This document shows, in pieces, positions 45,707-58,264 of a stretch of DNA of 64,000 nt. Source of the stretch: Ilyonectria destructans. Lineage: Eukaryota; Ascomycota; Sordariomycetes; Hypocreales; Nectriaceae. Positions within the stretch are counted from its first letter, which is position 1. Every line of letters starts with the position of its first letter. Made by a program: the position numbers and the translations under genes. The stretch is from assembly GCA_020740775.1 (NCBI GenBank), contig JAHEWK010000005.1, positions 2,604,001 through 2,668,000 on the forward strand, in the 5' to 3' direction. The notes below the pieces were generated by a model. It was given only the letters and a program-made list of their open reading frames with translations. It was not told the DNA's origin and searched no databases.

Positions 45707-47317
45707 CGTGGTGTGAGAGCGCCGCCACTCAGGCGAGGGGGCTAGGAACGCTGCAGTCCTCCAGATCCCTGTGGCCCAAGCCACGTTCGCAGACTCCGGA
45801 TGTCTTCGTCTTGGGGAAGTCCGAGTTGGTAGTTGGAAGCGGGTAGTTTTTCCGGCTGCAATCTCGACGCATCGGGATGAAGAATACGGGGTTGCACTCC
45901 TGGGTCAGCTGATCAACAAGTTTATAGCGTGGAATCCCCGCATCCTACTCCACTTTCCCCAATAACGGCCACAGCCGGCCAAATGCGGGGATGACTGAGC
46001 ATCGATCTAGGGTAGGAGCTGTGCCATGGTCCACTCAGTGAAGTGTTCATTTCCACCTCGACATCATGCTTCGGGTCCAAGCGTTGAAAACTTATGCCAT
46101 GCAGGATGCCTTGACCTACAGCATCGGCGAAGTAAGTGGGGCAACTGCTCTCTTGTCTCAATGGGCTAACGGCACATTTGAGACATCATGGAGTGAGGGG
46201 CTCAGGCGTGATACTAAATGAGCACCAATAGCACTCCTGGTGTGATGAAAATGGAGGTTGCTAACCGAAAATTTCGTCCCCGTAGTGCATCTTAAGTCAG
46301 AATATTATTAATAAGCCTTAAGGCTGGACAGCTGACAGGAATTTGCGGCCAGGGGCTGTCATCTTCATGTGGGCATCATCCAATAGTAAGTAGCCATCTC
46401 AGAAGACAAAAAGGTCTAACCGTCAATCGATGCTCAAGTATTGGCGTGTGTTAGCATATGGATCTATGCACCCCAGACTAAACTAGATGCCTTGTCATCA
46501 TCGATATATTAAGAGGTCCACTTGGCCTTGCGATCTCACCTATCTATTGAACTTTCACAGAACGCCATGCAGCTCCTCCGGGGTTCCTGCCTGTCCTCAG
46601 CCGTGCCTCTCACTAAATCCCGCTTCATCGTCCCATCAATCGAGCGGTGAAATCAGCCCTGACTAGTAATTAGTGTGCATTGGCGACCTGTCAATAAGAA
46701 ACCCATGCTCCTAACTCCGATAGTTCATCCACACTCCTGCACCCCAGGGTTTTGCGCACTAGCCCATTGTTACACAATCACAAACCTACGGGCCGGGGTA
46801 GAGCCCCAGCCATGCAGTATTTCCCCAGAAGAGTAGACCACTCCGCCGGGGCTTAAGCGTTGTACAATTAGCCGAGTCCACTCGAACCTTGCCTTCGCCG
46901 GAAGACCTACCAAAATAATGTCCCGACAGCCCGGTTTGATGGTATGCCGGCGGACCGAGGTACTACCAGTGTCAAAGTAGGAGGGCATGGCAATAAATTT
47001 GTCTATGTCCGCCAATCCGGGGAGATTCGTTCCGGTGATTGTCAGCAGAAATAACAAATGGAATCAGTCTACAGAAGAAAGGGGAAATGGGTGGCTGACT
47101 TGCGCGGATGGATTGCCCTGGAAGGGTCTCACACCCCGTCAAGTAGGAGACAGGCAAGGGCCGAGCATATCTGATGGCGTTTAAATAAACGCCCAGTGCT
47201 CTGGTTTCTGGCCCCTCTCTGCTTTATCTTTAGAAATTCATGGCCGTATCTTTGGACGTCGACGCCCCCTCTTACTTATTATCGTACGTTCCCTAGACGT
47301 TCCGGGCTCCATCAACG
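45707..47317. other. intergenic, no gene seen
   Basis: Upstream of the C2H2 gene (minus) and of the PTH11-like gene (plus). A 95-codon minus frame at 46770-47057 has no homology I recognise. Confidence 0.5.
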
Positions 47318-48718
47318 ATGGCTGTTCCCAACCGAGGCCCGGAGATCCAGGCCGCTTGCTACACGCTTCTGGTGGCCGCCGTGACTTCGACCCTGCTCAG
47401 ATGCTATGTGAGGGTTCGTATGGTTAAGAATTTTGGACTCGACGACTGGTTTATGGTGGCTGCCCTTGTATGCTGTTCAATCTCTTCTCAACTAGCAATG
47501 CCTGAGAAGGTGCTGACCTTTTACTCCAGATAACGTTCACCCTTTTCGTCATCTTTACACTTGTCGGAGTCCAGCATGGTACTGGCCATCACCGCTCGGA
47601 CCTTAGTAAAGCAGACTTTGAGATCGGCATGAAGGTAAGGCCCTCAATAGAATACCTTGATAATGAGATTCTGACGCCGATTAGGTTTGGTGGTTTTGCT
47701 ATATTTGGTATATAATTACGATGATTTTGTCTAAACTCTCCATCGGCTTTTTCCTCCTCCGAATCACCGTTAAAAAGATTCATAAATTCATTGTCTACGG
47801 CGCTATGATGGTCTCGGTCATAATGGGAACCGCGTTCCTCTTTGTTACTCTCTTCCAGTGTCGCCCGATTTCATTTTTCTGGAACAAAGATCTGTCGGGC
47901 ACTTGCGTCGACATTGACGTTGTCATAGCTCTTACATACTTGTACAGTACTGTCAGCCTGATGTCTGACCTTACTTACGCGATCCTACCTATGTTTCTTA
48001 TCTGGAACCTGAATATGGATTTGAAGAGCAAGGTTGCTCTAGTACCTATCATGACGATGGCCTGCGTGTTCGTCCCTCATCCCACACCATCAGCGCATTG
48101 CTGAGTTCTCACATGAAAATAGGGCGAGCGCAGCTGTGGCAGTACGACTTCCGTACGTGAAAGACTTTAGGAACCCTGACTTCCTGTGTAAGTTTCCTCC
48201 CGCTCAAGCTGATAGGCGACAAACCTAACGCGTGTAAAGGGTCAACGGTTGATCTTGCGGTTTGGTCGGCGGCGGAACAAGGCCTGGCTGTTGCAGCAGG
48301 GAGCTTCGCTACACTCCGACCGTTACTTCGAGCTATTAGCCGAAAGCTAGGTCTATCATCAACGGGACCTTCCGAAATTCAGGATTCAGAGCGTGCAGCA
48401 GCCTCAAGATTTGGCGGACATTTGAGCCATGCGACGGGTTACAGCAACCCGCAGCAAGGGCCTTTTAGTCTTACTACCTTTGCGTGTCATGGCGATGATG
48501 AGTACACTGAAGCGGACGGCGAGGTCGGCGACTCTGGGAGCGGTCAAACGGGCAAGTCTTCAATGGAGAAGGGCGCTTCTGGTTGGAGCTCACGGCGGCC
48601 AGCGAGCAATGAAAGCGAGGAGGAATTGACGGCGCCTGGGCATGAGGGGCGTACCGGCAACAGTCGACCGTCCATTAAAATAACAACCACCATTCGAATG
48701 GAAGAACACAGGGTGTAA
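47318..48718 (+). CDS. PTH11/rhodopsin-like membrane protein (second copy of the family)
   Basis: Five exons, 47318-47467, 47530-47634, 47685-48067, 48123-48187 and 48240-48718, give 393 residues. Diagnostic segments are GLDDWFMVAALITF (helix 2), FEIGMKVWWFCYIWYI, FQCRPISFFWN, and VAVRLPYVKDFRNPDFLWSTVDLAVWSAAEQGLAV, the last read in pieces across the exons. These match the fungal rhodopsin-domain family well. The tail (about 110 residues) is polar with Ser/Glu/Gly runs. CFEM is absent. A role as a surface sensor is inferred from Pth11. The third intron uses GTTCGT as 5' site, less usual but needed for frame. Confidence 0.86.
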
Positions 48719-49363
48719 TGTCATTCGTGTTACATTCTGGAAGAAAAAAGGAGCCGGAAATGTTTGATAGTGTTTGTTAGGGTTGGATCTGGTATATGAA
48801 GAGACGAAAGAAGACCATGCGATGCACACATTCTGTATTTATTTCATGAAGGGAATTATGTCATGTAAGAAGTACTGGAGAAGACCGCGAGGTTAATAAA
48901 GAACAGATATTGCCTTCAAGTTGAAAGGCAGGTGTTATGTCGGTGCATAGTGCATACAGAGCAAATTGTTAGTCGTGACAACAGGACGTTTGAGGAAATG
49001 CCCGGGAGACTCCACCGAGCGCTCCATGAGACCTTTTTCAGACAAGTGGAAGGATGGCACAACAGCGATTGACTGATTGGCCACTGTCCCAAGGCCAAGA
49101 CCAACTCGCTGACAGCAACCCCGCGGCGCATTAATTCATCACAGCGCCGCATGCTACCTAAATCAGCAAAGACCGGCATTGCCCGGCACCGTGCGTTCAG
49201 TGCTGTAGAACTGCGCTATACTGCCGCCTTTGCGATCTTGGCTCCTTCGCTTCATGCACGTTTACAAGTTCGCATGGCAGATTCGACGCAATTATATAAG
49301 TCCACAATCATGGTCGCTTTATATCTTTATCTAATGCCCATCCACGACCTGTATTGTCTCATA
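48719..49363. other. intergenic, no separate gene
   Basis: 3' region of the PTH11-like gene and promoter of the TAP-like hydrolase. In-frame ATGs at 49274 and 49310 are possible earlier starts of the latter. Confidence 0.5.
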
Positions 49364-51225
49364 ATGGGTATCTTTTCGCCTCTTCGCTTGTCTCAGCTTC
49401 TTCTCCCTGTAGTCGCGACGCCGCTTGGACTACAACATCCCATCCATCATGGAATCACTTGGAGACCGTGTGGCCTCGGATTGAACGAAACGGCCCCCAT
49501 GTCATGTGGAAGTCTCGCCGTACCGCTCGATTACACAGATACGTCCTCAAATAAAAAGCTCATGCTGGAGCTCCTGAAGGTCGATGCCGTGAACAGCCCA
49601 TCCAAAGGGAGCATCTTGTTCAATTTCGGAGGCCCAGGGGCGTCTGGAAAAGCAGACCTTGCGTATTTTGCTGGTATGCTATTAGGGTAAGAAGGCTGTG
49701 CGATCCGCACTCTCTGAACAGAAGACTGACGACCACAACAGAGCCACTGGTGGCCAACATGATCTCGTGACATTTGTTCCACGGTTTGTTCGCCAAACAC
49801 CGAGAATAATTGAAAAATCACTGACAAGGAGGGCAATACAGAGGCACTGGCGACACTCTCACGTTTTCTTGCTACGACAGCATGGAGGAGAGGATATTCG
49901 CTGTCCTATCGAATCCAGTCCTCTCTGGCAACGCATCCGACACTGCCTTGGGCAGGATCTGGGCCGACAGCCAAATCTTCTCGCAGACTTGCTACACTTC
50001 TCAAAACAAGACCGGAGATCTTGTAGGCACGGCCTTTGCAGCAAGGGACATGATGCAAATCGTTGATGCCTTGGAGGAGGATGGCCTGCTGAGGTTTTGG
50101 GGTAAATATCATTTATATTGCTACCTGGTTTTAAACTAACACACGGCAGGTATTTCTTACGGTACGGTATTGGGAGCGACTGCGGCTGCAATGTTCCCAG
50201 AGAGAATGGACAAGGTGATCCTGGATGGAGTAGTGAATCCGTTCGAGTATTATTCTAACCAGTAAGTGATGCGCCCTTGCCCCTTTGACCATGAGTATAG
50301 GACTATACAGCTACTGATGTATATATCAAGGGAGGTGGAACTATACAAAGATACCGACAAGACCTTCTACGGCTTCTGTACTGGGTGTGTTGCCAACCCC
50401 GATAAATGCGTGTTGGCAAGGGAAAACATTACCGCTACAGAACTCGAAGCCAAAGTTTACGCATTCTTTGAGGACTTAAAATACAACCCCATCGTCATCC
50501 CGGACCCCACCGCAAGCTACGTCCTAGATTACAGCACGGTGAAGCCGCTGATGCACCGCCAACTCTACGCCCCCCAGGCATGGCCCTCTGTGGCCATTGT
50601 TCTGAACGCCTTGATGACTCGAGACATTGAGACAATTGCTGCCATCGTTGCTAAATTGACAACCGCCCCGGCGATGCTGGACGCCGAGGCCCAGTTTGGC
50701 ATCAAGTGCGGCGACACTTTCGGACAGACGTCCAACATCAGCGACATCCTCCCCATCGTCCACGCAAGACACGAAGCTAGCCGCTACGTAGGCGACACGG
50801 GCGATATCGTCCCAATGAGGTGTGCTCAGTGGAAGATCCCGGCCAAGGAGCGGTACAGCGGCGACTTTCGCGTCAAGACGAAGAACCCGATGCTGGTCAT
50901 CGGCAACACCTACGACCCCGCGACGCCGCTCGCCTCGGCACGAAACGTCAGCGAGACGTTTGAGGGCAGTGTTTTGCTGCAGCAGGATGGATACGGCGTG
51001 AGTTTACCCCGGTGTGCAGTAACTTGGGATTGATGGCTGACTTTGGTGGTGTAGCATTCCTCTATCCTGCAGGCATCGTTGTGTACGGCGAAGACTGTGA
51101 GGGCTTATTTCGTTGACGGCAAGCTCCCTGATACTGATACGGTTTGTGGCGTTGATATTCCTCTGTTTTCGGGCTCTGATGGGTGGGACGCGGTCCTGGA
51201 GCAACTTGCTGCAGACGAAGAGTAA
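49364..51225 (+). CDS. secreted TAP-like serine hydrolase (peptidase S33 type)
   Basis: Six exons (49364-49686, 49742-49783, 49842-50101, 50150-50261, 50331-50997, 51055-51225) give 524 residues. The nucleophile elbow is GISYG (Ser211, directly after an intron). An earlier NFGGPGASG is the oxyanion motif of S33 peptidases. VIGNTYDPATPLASARNVSE carries the acid and DGYGHSSI the His, the pattern of TAP-like C-terminal domains. I chose the ATG at 49364 because it gives a signal peptide (MGIFSPLRLSQLLLPVVA); ATGs at 49274 and 49310 are in frame. Paired cysteines support secretion. Family members remove N-terminal tripeptides or Pro peptides; the activity here is not certain. A Zn2Cys6 gene lies convergent, 150 bases away. 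Confidence 0.86.
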
Positions 51226-51375
51226 TGGGAATGGATGATCGAAACGTGAGCAATGCATCGGGGATTTGAACTCGACACAATTCGTTACTGTACATAAACT
51301 TAGTAAGCGGGAGTTCGGGAGTTCGAGCTGAATTAATGAGATGGGTATTTGTTTCGTATAACTCCGTGGCTATTT

Positions 51376-52679
51376 TTAGTCCTTGTCCATCGTATCGTCA
51401 AATGGCGGCAACCCGACCTCCTCCCTCGCCCAGGCGACCCCGTCGCGCAACTCCTCTGTCCCCGAAAGCGGTGTAATTTGCGACTGAAGAAGCGTCTCTG
51501 AAATTTCGCGCACCATTCTTGCGCCGATGGTCTTGGCCCACCAGATCGTCTTGCCGAGGTGGTGAAGCAGCACGCCCCAATGCATCATCAGGAACAGGGC
51601 GATCGGCTCCGAGCTCTTCAACTCGTCTGCGAACCCCTCCCCGGCGAGGCCAGGGAATGCAATGCAAATTCCCTTGATCAGTTCCTTTGAATCCTCAACG
51701 TAGCACATGCGAAGCGCAGAGACGGTGGTTCGATACATCTGGACTCGAATCAAGGCCGCTTCTCGAGCGTCTGCGTCATGCTCCTCGGGAACATGAACAC
51801 CCTTGTCGACGATTTCGTACGCCCGCGTTAGGGCGGCTTCGATTTTGCTTGGTAATGGACCGGTGGGAGCACTGTTCAGTGACTCGAGCCCGGCCTTCAT
51901 CGGAGCAACAGCGTCCGGATCTGCCAACAACAGATCGATGTTCTCGACAACAATGGCAGCGCCCCCTAGGAGGAGGTCGAACAGGGCCATCATGCGAACC
52001 ATGATGCTCTGGGGCGCATCGTCGCCAGCCATGCTTTCGCATTGCGGTATTGCCATGTTGATCAGCACGGCTATGGACGAGAAGACGTACACGGACTTGA
52101 TGTTTTCCGGGGTGATTCTGTTGAGCTCTTTTCGGTACAACCTACTCGCCCTGTCGTAGTATTCCAACGCCAGTTTGACGTAGACCTTCGGGTCGTCCTC
52201 TAACACAGCGCCACCGCACAAGGCGATTTCAAAGGCCGAAAGGCAAAACACACCATTGAGCAAGAATTCATGCTTGAGACCCCACCGCGGAATGCCCACT
52301 TGGATCCAGTGTTGATCTTCGGGGATTGTGCAGAGGCTCTGGTATGTAGACGTTGACCAGCGATGCAGTAGTTCGAGCTCGAATTTCTGGATCGCCTCTG
52401 GCGAGAGACCACTGAATGCGCTTTGCGCTCCAGCTGACGACCCATCCTGCGATGATAATGACGGGGGCGTTGGGAATGAGCAGTCTTCCAGGCCTCGGAC
52501 GAAACAATTACTGCAGGGAGGGCCTTCCTCATCACACTGCAATACGAGGTGTTAGTCGGCCCAACAAGACGTGAAACATTTCAACTAGAAGGATGTCAAG
52601 ATGATGTCACCTTCACGTGTCTTTTTTTGCAGTTCCAACACCCATTCCTCGACTTATTATGAGGTCTTCGCTTTTGCAT
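51376..52679 (-). CDS. small Zn2Cys6 regulator, UPC2/Fungal_trans_2 type
   Basis: Two exons, 52679-52611 and 52536-51376 (74-base intron), give 409 residues. The cluster is split by the intron: CWNCKKRHVK in exon 1 (Cys14, Cys17) and CDEEGPPCSNC with FVRGLEDC in exon 2 (Cys24, Cys31, Cys34, Cys42). The remainder starts with ELELLHRWSTSTYQSLC, a typical opening of the fungal regulators related to Upc2 that have a ligand-binding-like helical domain. Targets are unknown. It ends about 150 bases from the TAP-like hydrolase, so the two may share a 3' region. Control of that gene is only a guess from proximity. Confidence 0.87.
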
Positions 52680-53165
52680 CGGGCGTTCTTTGCCTCCTCA
52701 AGCTGGGTCGGGGTCTCGTGTCTGCTCGCTCTGGAATCCGTGTCCAAGTGATGAAATGAAATCTCGTATAATCCGTTTACAAAACTAGTGGCGGGGATTA
52801 TTAAGGAGGAAGGATTCGCTGTCAGCAGTTCGAACTCCACTGCCTTTGGAGGATCGTAGATCCGAAACGCGTGGCTGTGCTCGTGGCTTACCAAATCTGG
52901 CGCGGGCCGCCCCGATGATTGATGACCGCGTCTGGGAGAAACTCTGAGCTGCAAACTTGGATTCCTTGGTCCACATTAGATGTGTCGACGAGATCCAGAC
53001 TTGCAGAAATCGATTATCCGGGTGCATGGGGTTGAGACCAGCGCGGAAAGCTCAGCGGTCGTCTAGGCTAAGGTTGAGGTGGTCCAGATGCGGAAGAAGC
53101 CGAGGAATGTAAGTTAACTGATACGGTGATTTCATTTCAATACGGATTCTAATAATTTTCCCCTT
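52680..53165. other. promoter of the small Zn2Cys6 gene, no gene seen
   Basis: Short region between two minus-strand genes. ORFs are antisense or shifted-frame artefacts. Confidence 0.5.
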
Positions 53166-54460
53166 CTACTTGCTTGTTTGGCACCATCGATGTGTTGCCC
53201 CACCCCCGATATCCCATTTACAGAAACTCGCTTCCAAAATGGACCCCAAGAGGCCACCAACCATGGTGCCTGCGGTCTCGCCAGCGCCTACAACCTGTAG
53301 ACAGAACTCTTGGTTGATGCCCGGCTCCGAGGTTTTGTCCTCCAAGACATTTCCCATAACAATCATGTAGATGGCGCCTCCCATAAGCCCGGCGCAGAAA
53401 GCTAGTAGTCCAATGAGGACGGGTGAGGAGAAGAGGGAGAAGGTCGCGTTGATTAGCACGACGGCTGCGGCGAGCCCTAAGATGGTGAAGAGGGCCTTGG
53501 TGCTGCGAGCCCGGAATAGCGGTGTTAGAGTTCGCGAGACAAAGCCGCCCAGCTGAAAGGCGAAGCCATAGGTGGTGAAGTAGGAGAAGAATGTCTCGAA
53601 AGCCGGAGAGACTGGCAGGGCGCGGGAGATTCCCGGGAAGATGAGGGTCTGGGTCGCAAATGCGATGAACAAAGGAACCATGTAAGGGCGGACCACGGCT
53701 TTGATCAGAGCGACTCGATTCTCTGTGCTCAACAGGCGAGTGAGCTCCTCTAGAGGATCGAACATTAGGAAGGATGCGCCCTCGGGGCCGTCCTCAATAT
53801 CGTTCTTGCTGCGCTTCCGTTGGGTGTCGGGGTAGTTGACTGGCGCTCCGGGTAGGATGACGAAGAAGCCCACCAGCATGGCCCCAGTCAAGACGTAGAT
53901 GAAGTCAATAAAGGTGCGTAGGAAGGCCTCCATCCAGACGGTCAGAACAAAGGGCAGCACCGCGCAGAACAGGGCGCCAGCGCCAACGCCCGCTCCCCAG
54001 CCAGCCAGGCCCGCCTTGCCGTAGTAGCGCGTCATGCCGAGGAACGAGACCTCCATGGCCGCCGCCGCGGAGGCGGCCAAGACGGTACTGAATATCCTCA
54101 ATGGCGGCGCGACGTTCGGTGGAGTCACGTTGGTGACGACGGCCACGAGGATCCAGCAGGCGCCGGCGGTGAGCGGCCGCATCCAGTAGGGCACATGGTG
54201 GAGGAAGTGCGGGACGACGAGCTTGGTGATGAGGGCGGGGAGGGTCTCGATGAGGATGACGACCCAGCGCGGGTAGGGAATGATGAGGTAGTTGGCGGAG
54301 AAGACGATGAAGGGGACGACTGTGTTGACGAGGCCTGTTTTTGCATCTGTCAGTTGCTGTTTCCTCCAGTCGTCTCTTTGGGGATTGACGCACCAAGAAT
54401 GGCGAAGCCGAGATATGATGGCAGCGTGGTGCCGCAGCATTGGGTTCGTGGAGAAATCAT
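53166..54460 (-). CDS. CLN3/Btn1-like vacuolar membrane protein
   Basis: Two exons, 54460-54394 and 54334-53166 (59-base intron), give 411 residues, the size of yeast Btn1. The start at 54460 (MISPRTQCCGTTLPSYLGFAI, cut here) restores the first helix; the more internal ATG at 54440 reads a wrong frame. About ten hydrophobic segments are seen. Family-typical pieces include LPALITKLVVPHF, HHVPYWMRP and the C-terminal GTMVGGLLGSILEASFCKW. CLN3 proteins sit in the lysosome or vacuole membrane; loss disturbs vacuolar pH, basic amino acids and glycerophosphodiesters. The 'SIxxSR' loop and other human disease positions were not compared. The end (GGGATHRWCQTSK) is unlike Btn1 and may be lineage-specific. 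Confidence 0.83.
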
Positions 54461-55731
54461 GATGGCAGCCAACACCGAATCATTGATTCAATCACCAACC
54501 AAGAGGCGTGCCAAGGCAAGGCCAAGACCGAGCACATATATAGGAAAAAATCGAGAGGATTACAAAGAAGAAAACGACCAACGCCGGTCTAAATGTGGTC
54601 GAAATGTCGATACGAGCGCATGAGACGAGTCGATCCGGATTCGGGCTAGCTAATCACTGGAAGCGCTGCACAGCCATGACGGAATGGGAAACGGAGGATG
54701 GCACGGGCGGGGAAAATGCTTCCTTTGAGGGATCCTAGCTTCAAACACGGTTGGCACGCAGGTACCGTTTAACCAGCTTTAACCTGGCATTAAGCATCCT
54801 GCGGCGGTTGGAAGGTCGGCATTACGGAATAAAGAAGAGCCAACACGGTCCCCGAAGGATCGTCTCCCAACCCAAGCGCGCGCAGAGCCATGTGGGGGCT
54901 AATCCGCCGAGCGTGCACCCTGGATCCCGGCTGATTTGGGTCTTCTTTTCGTATCTTTTTTTGTCCTGTCCTGCCTGGGGCTTGACTATCATCTGCAATG
55001 GTGCTGGTGCTGGTGTTGGTTCTAGTCCTGGCTCTAGTCCTGGCTCTGGCTTTGGTATTGTTGATCTACCAACGGATGTCATGGCAGCCTCTCATGGCAA
55101 CTCGCCTTTGCACGTGGCGATGCGCTTGGCTTAACCTAGTCGTGCCCACAACATCGGCCGCCGTCACGGTGTCAAATGATTGGTAACCGTCTCAAGCACG
55201 GCCGTCCACCAAGACCCAGGTTCTGGCTCTCATGTTGCAACCCGCAATTAAAGAAGGGCGACTATACCGTCTCCGACATGGCATGTAGGGTCTGAGACTG
55301 AAGATCGCCATAACGGGCCAGGTCCCATGATGGGTCAACGCCACACATGCTCGATGCCATCCCATACGCGTGTCTTTGCAGACCAATGCCGCAGCAGGAG
55401 AGCCTCAATGTATCAATACATTCACCGCAAGACTCAATTGGTTATCTCCCCCGTGGGTCGAACACCAAGTCTTGAAGGAGATGCACCTACTGGTCAGCCA
55501 CCTTCCTGCTTATGATGTGACGTAGCTGTACCGGCGTCGGTTTGCGATGGTGCTATGCCAGCCTCATCCTCGGGGCCCAGCTAATTTTCACAAGGAGATG
55601 ACCCTTCCTGGTTTCTCTTTCGGTCTTGTCACCTTTCCGCGTTCATCTACTTGCTCTTGGTCGATTGCTAGACTCGTCTTGTCGGGACTTGTATCTCATA
55701 TTCCGGCGGCTAGAGCTGTGATGCTGTCGCG
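54461..55731. other. divergent intergenic region
   Basis: Upstream of the CLN3-like gene (minus) and the glycosyltransferase-like gene (plus). It contains an imperfect CTGG(T/C) repeat at about 55000-55060 that makes artificial VLVLVL or GSSPGSSPG frames. Confidence 0.5.
55000..55060 (+). repeat. imperfect CTGGTn/CTGGCTCTAGTC repeat
   Basis: Short units rich in CTGG, about 60 bases in all, outside genes. Confidence 0.6.
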
Positions 55732-57595
55732 ATGGCCTCGTCTCTTGTCTCACGCCGGTCGGCGTCCAGGATGAGCCGAGGGCCTGATGCAGACTATTAT
55801 GACCTCGCTGGCTATGACCAAGGTAGATCTCGCACATCGCTGTCTTCCGGGAATTCTTCGAAGTCTCGCGTCATGCTGCAACTGTGCAGGCGGCTGAAGT
55901 GGATGGTTTTCGGCACTGCTTCCCTGCTCCTAATCTGGTCCGCGTATCTGGCATTCGTGAGTAGCAAATAGCAACCTTGCTCAATACCGCAACTTAAGCT
56001 AACATCAGCTTTCACAGTTTACATCCCGCCTCGGAAATATCCTGCCCGGCCACTCCGCCGTCAAGACCATCTCCAACGTCGAACTCGACCACCTCAACAT
56101 CCCCGTTCGCAATGACAAGCCAAACGCCTCGCGGCGGCTGCGCATATTCATGCCCGCCGACTCGCCACATATCAACCTGTGCAAGACCATCATGTCAGCC
56201 GTCGCCCTCGGCTACCCGATGCCGACGATGCTCAACTGGAACGGCGAGTACAACCGACCCGCGTGGCACTTTGCCGGCAGCCATATCGCCAAGCTCCTGA
56301 GTCTCCTCGGCGGCATCGAGGCGCTGCTGGAAGACGCCGCGAAAAACGATGATGTGAGCGAGGATGACCTCGCCGTGTTGGTGGACGCATACGATATCTG
56401 GTTCCAACTACCACCATCGGTGCTCATCCAGCGCTACCACCAGATCAACCGCGAAGCTGACGAGCGCATCCGCAAGCAATGGGCGAACAAGGACTCGGAG
56501 AGCGCGTTCCCCATCCGGCCGCCCCGGCAGGACATCATCATCACGTCCGCCAAGGATTGCTTCCCAGACAGCTACTCAGGCTCAGACCCGCACTACGAGC
56601 ACTGGCCGGCGTCGCCCATGCCGGCCGACTTGTACGGTGACGGCACCGACCAGGTTCCCTTCTCCTTCGACTCGGCGCGCAAGTACAAAAAGGTGCGTCC
56701 GCGGTGCGTCAACAGCGGCATGATCATGGGCACCATGGGCGGACTCAGAGACGCCCTGCGCCGGTGCAAGGACAAGGTCGACCGTGTGGCCATGGACGGC
56801 CGCCAGCTGTGGAGCGACCAGGCGCTGTTTGCAGAGGTCATTGGCGACCAGGAGCTGTGGCGCAAGTGGGCGAGGCATCTCGGGTCGTCGTGGGATGGCA
56901 AAGTCGCACACAGCGACGTGTCGTCGCTGAGTCCCGAAGTCGGGCCCATCGCGGCGGCTGCGCTGCGAGGACGCCGCTTCGAGTTCGGCATCGGGCTCGA
57001 TTACAACTTCACCACGATCCCGCCCACGTGCTCCGCCGAGGAAGACGGCAGCTTTGTCAAGATCGACGACGAGAGCGCGGTGAAGGCAGAGTCCGCCAAG
57101 GCCGGTGTGCCTGGCGACGTGCGCGTCCGCGGAATCCCCAAGGAGCTGCAGGACTCCGAGACGCAAGACGCCTTGCTGGCGGGCCTCAAATGGGGCCAAC
57201 TGCCGCTGTACACGGACTTCTTCTTCGGTACGACGCCTGTCGGCATCCATCACAACGCCTACGTCGGCGGCCTGAAGCCGTGGCGCCTCAAGCACTGGTG
57301 GGACAAGATGTGGTACTACCCGCGGTTGCGAGAGCTCGTGACACAGCGCCTGCGGCCGGCCAAGGGCAACGCCAGGCCGCTGGCCAAGATCGCATCTCGA
57401 GACGGCAAGGACGACATCGTGTACTGGGCTCCTTGGGAGGACCAGCAGCACAAGGCGGTGAGGGTGTTTGAGCCGTCGAAGACACCGGGCGATCAGTTTA
57501 CGCCCATCGGGTGGGATGGCGTCTGCCAGAAGGGTAAATCCAAGAAGTGGTATGACGAGCTGTTTGGGGATGACAAAGGGCCTCTGGACATTTAG
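55732..57595 (+). CDS. type II membrane protein, glycosyltransferase-like (PLOD-type GT domain)
   Basis: Two exons, 55732-55956 and 56018-57595 (61-base intron), give 600 residues. A basic and Ser-rich cytosolic start is followed by one membrane helix at about 57-75 (WMVFGTASLLLIWSAYLAF), then a lumenal domain. Within it, HINLCKTIMSAVALGYPMP and LVDAYDIWFQLP resemble the N-terminal strand and the acidic metal-binding motif of PLOD-type glycosyltransferases. RPRCVNSGMIMGT and LWSDQALFAEVIG follow in the order expected. The second half ends with GDQFTPIGWDGVC. It is probably a Golgi enzyme that adds a sugar to a glycan or protein, a role I infer from topology and motif order. Homologues are fungal-specific and unnamed as far as I know. 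Confidence 0.75.
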
Positions 57596-58264
57596 CGTGG
57601 GGGAGAGACAGGAGTATGACTGCCTTCTTGACGGAATTAGAAGTTGATAGACCTAGAGTCAAACGCCGTTCTCGATGTGCTTCAAACCGACGTAATGAGT
57701 ATTACAGCCCAGCCATAGCTGCCCAACACAAATGACGTCTCACAGCAATCCCCACAATGCCGGAATACCCGATCAAGACGTGAACTGTCGACAAAGGGGG
57801 CCGACAATCTGCATCTCCCGCGCCGGCAATCTCGTTGCGATAATCGCCATGCCGCTTGACCCACGAACCCAGTCCGGCGAACGCCTCCCCCACGTTAGGC
57901 CCAACGCCTATTCCATGCCCAGACTAACGACAGTCCAGCCGCAGGCTAGGGCTCGGTGTCGAGTCTTGGCAGGGCAGGACGTGCAGGCTGCGGAGTGACA
58001 ATGCACCCTGCAGGGGATTCCCAATGTTTGCTTGAGGAAATGAGACTTGGAGATGCGGGAACGGTTTAGAATGAGAATGACCATTATCGGAGTCAACATT
58101 ACTACATTAAAAAGGCAGAAACACATTAAAAGAACTTATACGTTGCCAATGAGGGTATTGAACCACACGCCCGCCGCCGGTTGCAAACAGAGGAAACAAT
58201 AACACCGTGATATCCTGACCGGATCGTTAACCCATAATACTTCGACCTCTCACCAGACGGACCT
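57596..58264. other. convergent intergenic region
   Basis: 3' ends of the glycosyltransferase-like (plus) and disordered-protein (minus) genes. A tRNA-like degenerate block is near 58140-58230 (see rejected). Confidence 0.5.

Noticed and set aside
46770..47157. 95-codon minus ORF with hydrophobic segments
   Set aside because: No start context, no homology, overlaps another frame of similar quality.
54998..55186. Frame encoding VLVLVLVLALVLALAL
   Set aside because: Arises from a simple CTGG repeat and is not a membrane protein gene.
58140..58235. tRNA-like block on the minus strand (GGTTCAA motif, GGATATCACGG)
   Set aside because: T stem and acceptor stem do not pair; probably degenerate or chance.
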